From Pelagibacteraceae bacterium AG-325-F15 (GTDB lineage Bacteria > Pseudomonadota > Alphaproteobacteria > Pelagibacterales > Pelagibacteraceae): a DNA stretch of 34,195 nt. The notes beneath the pieces were generated by a model that saw nothing but the letters and a program-made list of their open reading frames with translations, was not told the origin of the DNA and searched no databases. This document shows, one piece after another, positions 27,331 through 34,195 of the stretch. The position numbers and the translations under genes were made by a program. The stretch is taken from contig QBYI01000005.1 in NCBI GenBank assembly GCA_003282895.1, positions 1 through 34,195 on the forward strand. Reading direction: 5' to 3'. Numbering within the stretch: the stretch's first letter is position 1; the number at the start of each line of letters is the position of its first letter.

Positions 27331-28072
27331 ATTTTTTTATTAAATTATTAAATTCATCAGTTTTTTCTAAATGAACATTGTGAGCACAGTCTCTAAAAAT
27401 CTCTAACTTACTTTTTTTAATATTTTTATTAAGTGTATCAACTTGGTCAAAATTATATGATGTATCTTTATTTCCCCAAACAATTAATGTTTCATTATTT
27501 ATATTCCTTAGATTATCAATGCCAGACCAATCTTTCATTGCAACAAGTGCATTATCAGCGGTATCTAAAGTTACATCTTTAACTGCCTTTTGACATAAAT
27601 GATAATTTTTATCTTTTTCACCTTTAACAAACCATTTTTTTGGCACACGTCCAAAAGATGACTTGATACCCTCTATTTTGAGTTTTTTTCTGGTTTCTTC
27701 TATGGTTTCAAATCTTCCAGGTATTTCGCCTATAGGCCCCGTAGCAAAACAAATTAATTTATTAACTCTCTGATTTGCAATTTTAACTATCTCCTGAGCT
27801 ATCATGCCACCCATGGAATGTCCCAATAAATCAAATTTATCAATATTTTTTTTATCTATAATATTAATAATAAATTTTGCCATTTTGTTAATAGAGTCTA
27901 ATGATTGGGCACTACCGCTCTCTCCAAATCCTGGTAAGGCAGGAGCTATAACTCTGCAAAAATTTGAAAAATAATTTTTTTGATAACACCACATTTCTGA
28001 TGAACCCAAGTATCCATGTACTAAAATTAATGGAAAACCCGTACCTTTATCATCTATATAAATATTTTTCAT
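27317..28072 (-). CDS. Alpha/beta hydrolase
   Basis: LILVHGYLGSSEMW, DLLGHSMGGMIAQEI nucleophile elbow, LIVWGNKDTS, CAHNVHLEKTDEFN. Confidence 0.9.
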   Translation of the reverse strand: MKNIYIDDKGTGFPLILVHGYLGSSEMWCYQKNYFSNFCRVIAPALPGFGESGSAQSLDSINKMAKFIINIIDKKNIDKFDLLGHSMGGMIAQEIVKIANQRVNKLICFATGPIGEIPGRFETIEETRKKLKIEGIKSSFGRVPKKWFVKGEKDKNYHLCQKAVKDVTLDTADNALVAMKDWSGIDNLRNINNETLIVWGNKDTSYNFDQVDTLNKNIKKSKLEIFRDCAHNVHLEKTDEFNNLIKKFIFQ

Positions 28073-28155
28073 AAAAAGATTAATTAATTTTTTTTTTGGA
28101 TTTAAGTAAAGTATTATTATATCAAATTATAGATTTAAATATAAAGATTTAACGA

Positions 28156-28947
28156 ATGAGAAAAAATAAAATTAAAGAAATGATGCTAAATAACAAGCCT
28201 GTTCTTAATGGATGGTTACAAATTCCTAGTACAGTTTCAGCTGAAATGATGTCTCATGAGAATTGGGATTCTCTAACAATAGACATGCAACATGGATTAA
28301 TTGATTACAACAACGCACTACCAATGATGCAAACTATATCATCTACAAATGTTGTGCCATTAGTTAGAGTTAACTGGAATGAACCAGGACAAATCATGAA
28401 AATACTGGATGCTGGTTGTTATGGGATAATTTGTCCAATGATCAATAACAGAAAAGAGGCAGAAAAATTTGTTCAAGCTTGTATGTATCCACCAGATGGT
28501 TTTAGAAGTTTTGGACCTATGAGAGGTTTTCTTTATGGAGGATCAGATTATCCTAAATACGCAAACGAAGAAGTTCTTAAATTTGCAATGATCGAAACTA
28601 AGGAGGCATTGGATAAACTTGATGAAATAATGACAACACCTGGACTTAGTGGAGTTTATATTGGTCCTGCTGATTTGAGTATTGCCTTAGGTGAAGAACC
28701 AGGTTTTGACAAATCAGAAAATACAAAAGCTTACTCAGAGATTTGTAGAATTTTAGATTATTCAAAAAAAAATAATATATTTTCAGCAATTCATAACGGA
28801 ACTGCCGAATATGCACTGAAAATGATAGAAAAAGGTTTTAATCTTGTAACTGTTGGTTCAGATCATAGGTCGGTAATAACAGGCGCAAAAGAAATTGTAG
28901 ATAAAATTAAAGGTTCACTAAAAAGATCTGATAATAAAGCTTACTAA
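28156..28947 (+). CDS. HpcH/HpaI family aldolase
   Basis: NGWLQIPSTVSAEMMSHENWDSLTIDMQHGLIDYNNA, DAGCYGIICPMINNRKEAE, GVYIGPADLSIALG. Confidence 0.93.
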   Translation: MRKNKIKEMMLNNKPVLNGWLQIPSTVSAEMMSHENWDSLTIDMQHGLIDYNNALPMMQTISSTNVVPLVRVNWNEPGQIMKILDAGCYGIICPMINNRKEAEKFVQACMYPPDGFRSFGPMRGFLYGGSDYPKYANEEVLKFAMIETKEALDKLDEIMTTPGLSGVYIGPADLSIALGEEPGFDKSENTKAYSEICRILDYSKKNNIFSAIHNGTAEYALKMIEKGFNLVTVGSDHRSVITGAKEIVDKIKGSLKRSDNKAY

Positions 28948-28958
28948 TTTTTTTTAAA

Positions 28959-29570
28959 TTAGGCTTTTATCATATTAATTATTACGAATATAATGATTAC
29001 ACACATAAATGTTATAATAAATAAATTAATAAATTTCCAAACTTTATAGTTACTTGCAAATTTTGAAAAAAATTTAGAGAGATATCCTATAAGAAAAAAA
29101 AATAAGAAAGAGGCTACTGAAGCTCCTAAACCAAAATATATCTTTTGATCAAAATTAAAATTTTTAGAAAAATTACCTAAAAAAAATACAGTATCAGAGT
29201 AAACATGAGGATTTAAGTATGTGAAACCAAGTGTTTTCAAAAAAATATTTAAGGCAGTAATACTAGTAAAATGTGTGTTAAAATTAACTTCTGCTTTGTA
29301 TGCTTTTATTTTTGTATAAATAAAATGTAACAAAAAAAGTATTAGAGCTAAATTAAATACTAATTCAATAACATGATTGAAATACTTGCTGAAAAATTGA
29401 AAAATGAAAATTCCTATAAAGATTAATATTAAATCCGATATTGAGCAAACTAAGCATACAAGAAATATATATTGTTTCTTTAAACCTTGTTCGATTACAA
29501 AAATATTTTGTGCGCCTATCGCCAATATTAAGCTTAAACCAGTAAAAAAACCCAATATTAGATATTCCAT
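28959..29570 (-). CDS. LysE/ArgO family amino-acid exporter
   Basis: GFFTGLSLILAIGAQNIFVIEQGLKKQYIFLVCLVCSISDLILI; TLGFTYLNPHVYSDTVFFLG. Confidence 0.93.
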   Translation of the reverse strand: MEYLILGFFTGLSLILAIGAQNIFVIEQGLKKQYIFLVCLVCSISDLILIFIGIFIFQFFSKYFNHVIELVFNLALILFLLHFIYTKIKAYKAEVNFNTHFTSITALNIFLKTLGFTYLNPHVYSDTVFFLGNFSKNFNFDQKIYFGLGASVASFLFFFLIGYLSKFFSKFASNYKVWKFINLFIITFMCVIIIFVIINMIKA

Positions 29571-29579
29571 TAGGTTTTA

Positions 29580-31085
29580 TTAAACTCTTTTTTTACCTTG
29601 AACAACCCTATCTAAAATTAATGCTACAAATAAAATAGCAACACCTGCTAGAATACCTTGACCAACGTTCGCGTACTGCAAAGCTTCTAAAACGTCTTGA
29701 CCTAATCCTTTTGCGCCAATTAAAGAAGCAACTACGACCATAGCTAAACTTAACATTACTGTCTGATTTACACCTGCTAATATAGATGGAGTTGCTAATG
29801 GTAAATCAACTTTTCTTAGTAAATACCATTTACTTGCTCCATAAGCAATCGCTGCCTCTCTTATTGTTTCTGGAACACCTCTTAATCCCAGAACTGTTAG
29901 TCTAACAACTGGAGTACCCCCAAATATCATAGTAATAATTACAGCAGCAACCTTTCCTGTCCCAAAAAAAGCAATTACCGGTATCATAAAAACGAAGGCT
30001 GGCATTGTTTGCATAAAATCCATGATAGGTCTTATCATTGAATAAAATCTCTGACGTCTAGCACAAAAAATTCCAAGTGGAATTCCAATTGCAATACTAA
30101 GAACTGCAGCTGTTCCAAGTAAAGCGAGTGTTGTCATAGCTTTTACCCAGAATCCTAAAAAACCCATGTAACATAAAAATCCAGTAGAATATATTGCAGC
30201 ACGCGGACCAGCAGCCAAACCTGTTAATGTTACAATGGTGGTTATAATTACTATCCATGGTGTTTTAACAAATAATAATTCTAAAAAGTCTAAAACAGAG
30301 CGTATTCCAAATGTAATAGCTGTAAATAAAGCGTCTCCTTTAATTACAGCAAAATCAAATATAGTTTCTACCCATTTTATTGAAGTTAATCTTATATCTG
30401 GATGAGTTGGAAAATTATCCATTATAGAAATAAATCCTGGGAAACTATAATGAACTACTGAAAAAAACATTATCACACCAGTGAATATTGTACTTGAAAT
30501 ATAATTCTTTAATTGCATGCCTGGACTTATTGTTTTATCCGACAACCATTCTGAATATCTTTTTTCTAATATTGAGTTTGCTAAAACTCCTTGAATAATC
30601 TTAATTAAAATTAATAAAGCTATTCCAAATAAAGTTATCCAAATAGCTGATGCCTCTATTCTATCAACTTCATTGATATAACCTTGCATTGCATCTTCTA
30701 GAGATTTAATATTTCTTTTATAAACATCAACTTTGTCAGGATTGTTTGTAATAGCTGCCTCCAATTGTTTGTTTCTAAATGCAATAGTAGATTGCACTTG
30801 TTCAATTTTTTGAACAGCATCAGCAGTTATGTTTCCAAATAAACCTCTTATAATTTGAACAACAGAAAATGTTTCAATAATTAAAAATGCTAAAGCCCAA
30901 TTCCAAACATTTCTCATTCCAAACCAAATTGGGCCTAAAATTGCGGAAAATAAATTAAATGAAAAAGAAAAAGAAGGTTTACTCCCAATTTTTTGGAATT
31001 CCTTAATGTAATAATTCGAGTTTGTTTTAACAAAATCTGTTATTAATTCTGATCTTGATGGATTATTAAGCTGTTTATTCTCCAT
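29580..31085 (-). CDS. proW: Glycine betaine/proline-type ABC permease with N-terminal extension
   Basis: BPD permease core MRPIMDFMQTMPAFVFMIPVIAFFGTGKVAAVIITMIFGGTPVVRLTVLGLRGVPETIREAAIAYGAS; extra TM/coiled-coil N-terminus. Confidence 0.9.
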   Translation of the reverse strand: MENKQLNNPSRSELITDFVKTNSNYYIKEFQKIGSKPSFSFSFNLFSAILGPIWFGMRNVWNWALAFLIIETFSVVQIIRGLFGNITADAVQKIEQVQSTIAFRNKQLEAAITNNPDKVDVYKRNIKSLEDAMQGYINEVDRIEASAIWITLFGIALLILIKIIQGVLANSILEKRYSEWLSDKTISPGMQLKNYISSTIFTGVIMFFSVVHYSFPGFISIMDNFPTHPDIRLTSIKWVETIFDFAVIKGDALFTAITFGIRSVLDFLELLFVKTPWIVIITTIVTLTGLAAGPRAAIYSTGFLCYMGFLGFWVKAMTTLALLGTAAVLSIAIGIPLGIFCARRQRFYSMIRPIMDFMQTMPAFVFMIPVIAFFGTGKVAAVIITMIFGGTPVVRLTVLGLRGVPETIREAAIAYGASKWYLLRKVDLPLATPSILAGVNQTVMLSLAMVVVASLIGAKGLGQDVLEALQYANVGQGILAGVAILFVALILDRVVQGKKRV

Positions 31086-32136
31086 CGGCGCCCTCTATTA
31101 CTGCTTTTAAAAGATCAGATTGTGTAATTACTCCAATTATTTGTTTTTGATTATTTTGAACAACTATTGGTTTATCTTTTGACTTAGATGTTTCAATTAA
31201 TTTACTCAATAAATCATGTTCATCTACAATCTCAAAGTCATCTTGAATTTTACTATTTTGATTCTCAAAAGAGCTTACCGTTTGCATAATTGATTTCGCT
31301 TGAACAACTTTTAATCTTGATATGCCTTTAACAAAGTCTGCCACATAATCATCAGCAGGATTAACCACAATTTCCTCAGGTGTGCCTATCTGAATTACTT
31401 TGCCATCTCTCATAATAGCAATTCTATGACCAACTCTTACAGCTTCATCAAGATCGTGAGTGATGAAAACTGTTGTTTTCTTCATTTGTTTTGAAAGTTT
31501 AATAAATTCAGTTTGAAGTTGTCTTCTAATTAAAGGGTCTAGTGCACTAAAAGGCTCATCCATTAAAAGGAAATCAGGGTCAGCAGCTAGTGCTCTTGCA
31601 AGTCCAACTCTTTGTTGCATTCCTCCAGATAATTCATGAGCAAATTTATTTCCCCACCCTTGTAATTCAACAATATCTAAAATTTTATTTGCAGCATCAA
31701 GTCTATCATTTTTACTTATTCCTCTTATCTCAAGTGGCATAGCTATATTATCCACTACAGATCTATGGGGCATTAAAGCAAAGTTTTGAAAAACCATTCC
31801 TATTTTTTTATTTCTCAATTCCTGTAAATTTTCTCTATCAAGTGTCATTACATCTTGACCATTAATAAAAATTTTTCCTGAAGTTGGCTCTAAAAGTCTA
31901 TTAATATGCCTTACTAATGTAGATTTACCACTACCTGAAAGGCCCATTACACAAAATATCTCTCCTTTGTTTACTTCAAACGAAACATCTGAAACTCCAA
32001 TTACAGAATTATATTTTTCTAAAGCTTCATTTTTTGAAATTCTTTGGTTTTGGATTGCGTCCATAGCTTCTTTAGAAGTGTTACCAAACACTTTCCAAAC
32101 ATTTTCTATTTTAATAGCTGAACTCAATGAATCCAT
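31075..32136 (-). CDS. proV: Glycine betaine/proline-type ABC ATP-binding protein with CBS-like C-terminus
   Basis: GLSGSGKSTLVRHINRLLEPTSG, LSGGMQQRVGLARALA, FLLMDEPFSALDPLIRR; C-terminal PIVVQNNQKQIIGVITQSDLLKAV. Confidence 0.93.
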   Translation of the reverse strand: MDSLSSAIKIENVWKVFGNTSKEAMDAIQNQRISKNEALEKYNSVIGVSDVSFEVNKGEIFCVMGLSGSGKSTLVRHINRLLEPTSGKIFINGQDVMTLDRENLQELRNKKIGMVFQNFALMPHRSVVDNIAMPLEIRGISKNDRLDAANKILDIVELQGWGNKFAHELSGGMQQRVGLARALAADPDFLLMDEPFSALDPLIRRQLQTEFIKLSKQMKKTTVFITHDLDEAVRVGHRIAIMRDGKVIQIGTPEEIVVNPADDYVADFVKGISRLKVVQAKSIMQTVSSFENQNSKIQDDFEIVDEHDLLSKLIETSKSKDKPIVVQNNQKQIIGVITQSDLLKAVIEGADGE

Positions 32137-32158
32137 TTTTATTTTTAATATAGGAATA

Positions 32159-32189
32159 TATACTCGGCAATAATTAATTGCCGAGTATA
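32159..32189 (-). other. Intercistronic hairpin between proX and proV
   Basis: TATACTCGGCAAT-aatta-ATTGCCGAGTATA, 13-bp perfect stem. Confidence 0.85.
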
Positions 32190-32205
32190 AATGATTTAAT
32201 TTAGA

Positions 32206-33168
32206 TTAAAGTCCTAACCAACCATCAACAGTTGATTTGTTAGCGTCCATCCATGCTCTTGCAACAGCAGCTGGATCTTTTTTCTCAACTGAAATTGCGT
32301 ATGCCATAGATGAAACATCATCTGCTGTTAATTGAAAATTCTTAAAGAATTCTACAATTGCTGGTGATTTACTTTCTAAAGATGTTCCCCATCCAATTTG
32401 AATTTTTTTAAGTGCATCTTTTGAAGCTACGTAAGACTTGTTATACCAGTCTGCATCTTCTTTAGGTTGAACCATTTTGTATTTAGCTGGATCAAATTTT
32501 GGTTCTTCCAACATAACTACATCAGCCATTCCCCAAATTGCATGTGGTTTATAACAATAAAATGCATACCCTTCATTTTTTTTAATTGAGTCAAGCACTC
32601 TTGCATTTTTAACTGCCTCTGCTGCTCTGATTGGTTCAATACCAGCATCATATAAACCATAGTCTCTTAATTTAACTTGGTTAACATTTGCTGAAGCCCA
32701 ACCGTCTGCACCAATCCAGAATTCACCTTTACCATTGCCATCGCTATCCATAGCTTTAACAACTTCAGGTCTACCTAAATCTTCAATAGCAGTAATATTC
32801 ATTTTTTTAGCGAACTGTTGTGAAACACAGTAACCCTGGTTTCCTTCATAAGGCTTGCTGCTTAATTTCAAAGTTCCTTTTGGAACTAAATCATTTGTAT
32901 AAGCTTGTTGATTTGGCAACCAAATATCTGGGTGTACTTCTATTTCACCTTTACTTCTATCAATTGCGCCATAAATAGCAGTGTTGTTACCTGGAACAAG
33001 TTCTGCCTCTCCGCCCATTTTATCAGTAACCACTGCAGCTAATAAATTAGCAATAGCTGTCGCACCTGTCCAACCTGGATCTCCAATTTTAACTTTTTCA
33101 GCAAATGATGAAAAAGTTGCAAAAATTGAAATTAATCCAGCTACAAGTGTAGTTTTAATTATTCTCAT
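32206..33168 (-). CDS. proX: Glycine betaine/proline-type ABC substrate-binding protein
   Basis: Signal peptide; EKVKIGDPGWTGATAIANLLAAVVTDKMGGEAELV; GEIEVHPDIWLPNQ; GAGAGAG-type Shine-Dalgarno upstream. Confidence 0.92.
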   Translation of the reverse strand: MRIIKTTLVAGLISIFATFSSFAEKVKIGDPGWTGATAIANLLAAVVTDKMGGEAELVPGNNTAIYGAIDRSKGEIEVHPDIWLPNQQAYTNDLVPKGTLKLSSKPYEGNQGYCVSQQFAKKMNITAIEDLGRPEVVKAMDSDGNGKGEFWIGADGWASANVNQVKLRDYGLYDAGIEPIRAAEAVKNARVLDSIKKNEGYAFYCYKPHAIWGMADVVMLEEPKFDPAKYKMVQPKEDADWYNKSYVASKDALKKIQIGWGTSLESKSPAIVEFFKNFQLTADDVSSMAYAISVEKKDPAAVARAWMDANKSTVDGWLGL

Positions 33169-33248
33169 TATCTCTCTCCTATTAATTTAAAAAATGAAGT
33201 CTAACTTAAATATTCGAGCAGAGTCAAAACAAATAACGAGCTAACCAA

Positions 33249-34022
33249 TTAAATATCTTTAATAAAATCTATTAAATTTTTTGTAACTTCATTAGGAGCC
33301 TCAATAAGAAATGAATGTTTATATTTAGGGAGAATAACTAATTTCGAATTTAAAATCTCACTTGCCATTCTTTTATTATGATCAGGGCTACAACCCAAAT
33401 CATTTTCACCAGTCATCAATAAACATGGCTTAGATATATTCTTTAACCAAGTAATCATTTCCGTATTTGCATAGATTTTAAAAACATTTAAAAAAACTTC
33501 AGGATCTGTATCAACAACTTGTTTTAATCTCGTTTTGACTAAATCTGGATTTTCTTCAATAAATTTATCTGTAAACCAACGTGTAGTAAGTTTTTGCAAT
33601 GTTTGTTCAACACCTGTTTTTTCCATTTCACTTATTATTTTTAATACGTTGTTTTTATCAACATCAGATCTACCTGCCACAGTTGAAAGTAATCCAACTG
33701 ACAAAACTCTGTTTGGAAATTTGATTGCGTAAGCAGGAGCTATCATCCCCCCTAATGAATGACCAGCAAAATGAGCTTTATCAATTTTTGTTTTTTCTCT
33801 TATCTTTTCTAAATCTAAAACTAAATCATCTAAAGTAAAATTTTTATTAGTAACTGGAGAGTTTCCATGACCTCTAAGATCATAAGTAATTACCGTAAAA
33901 TGTTTTGATAATTCGGGTAAAAGGAAACGCCAAGCATTCTTTGCTGCTCCTATTCCATGGGTTAAAAATAAAGCTGGTCCAGAGCCTTGAATTGAATAAT
34001 CACAATCTACTGCTTCTGACAT
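33249..34022 (-). CDS. Alpha/beta hydrolase (3-oxoadipate enol-lactonase-like)
   Basis: ALFLTHGIGAAKNAW, TYDLRGHGNSP, HFAGHSLGGMIAPAYA, LMTGENDLGCSP, KHSFLIEAPNEV. Confidence 0.9.
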   Translation of the reverse strand: MSEAVDCDYSIQGSGPALFLTHGIGAAKNAWRFLLPELSKHFTVITYDLRGHGNSPVTNKNFTLDDLVLDLEKIREKTKIDKAHFAGHSLGGMIAPAYAIKFPNRVLSVGLLSTVAGRSDVDKNNVLKIISEMEKTGVEQTLQKLTTRWFTDKFIEENPDLVKTRLKQVVDTDPEVFLNVFKIYANTEMITWLKNISKPCLLMTGENDLGCSPDHNKRMASEILNSKLVILPKYKHSFLIEAPNEVTKNLIDFIKDI

Positions 34023-34028
34023 TAAATT

Positions 34029-34195
34029 TTAAGCAACTTGATTTTTTGAATTTTTAAAATATGGAATTATCTCTTCACTAATTTTATGCATTGATTCTAT
34101 AGTTTCATTTTGTTCCTGACCGAAACTTGAGCTAATTAAAAATTCATCAACTCCAGCCTCTGCATAAATACTTAATTTATCAATTAATTCATTTA
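34029..34195 (-). CDS. C-terminal end of a protein, possibly a luciferase-like (LLM) flavin oxidoreductase (truncated by window edge)
   Basis: Minus strand reads ...NELIDKLSIYAEAGVDEFLISSSFGQEQNETIESMHKISEEIIPYFKNSKNQVA*. Confidence 0.5.
   Translation of the reverse strand, partial: NELIDKLSIYAEAGVDEFLISSSFGQEQNETIESMHKISEEIIPYFKNSKNQVA

Noticed and set aside
28944-28962. CTAATTT-AAATTAG hairpin after the HpcH aldolase gene
   Set aside because: Only 7 bp of A/T-rich stem; expected by chance at this base composition.
1-34195. CRISPR arrays, tRNA/rRNA genes, transposases, phage genes, known riboswitches
   Set aside because: None recognised by reading the window; intergenic spaces are too short for most, and no conserved RNA motif stood out. 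A covariance-model search would be needed to exclude structured RNAs.

Overview
This is an AT-rich, tightly packed bacterial window with about 30 confident protein-coding genes. Gene content and extreme compaction resemble a marine SAR11/Pelagibacterales genome, but that is inference with no marker-gene check. No rRNA, tRNA, CRISPR array or IS element was recognised. Main blocks: (1) 290-4219, a PhyH dioxygenase, a divergent PanB-like protein, an SDR and an FAD oxidoreductase; (2) 4226-17380, alanine dehydrogenase, an omega-amino-acid/taurine:pyruvate aminotransferase, a TauABC-type transporter, an Ldh_2/ComC-type dehydrogenase, a tandem winged-helix regulator, an SBF transporter, an epoxide hydrolase, a phosphate acyltransferase and a HisD/HpsN-like dehydrogenase, which together look like a sulfonate-use locus; (3) an alternative oxidase; (4) 18150-28947, a carbohydrate-type ABC transporter with two double-SnoaL proteins, a bicupin, a MetE-like protein, HAD and alpha/beta hydrolases and an HpcH aldolase, substrate unknown; (5) a LysE exporter and a ProXVW-type transporter. 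Items not in the ORF track: a decayed second copy of the alanine dehydrogenase C-terminus at 124-225, suggesting that 226-4225 is a recombined-in segment; strong hairpins directly after the substrate-binding-protein gene in all three ABC operons; a 15-bp direct repeat (32-bp period) over the promoter of a regulator that itself looks internally duplicated; and a 29-aa single-TM microprotein candidate.
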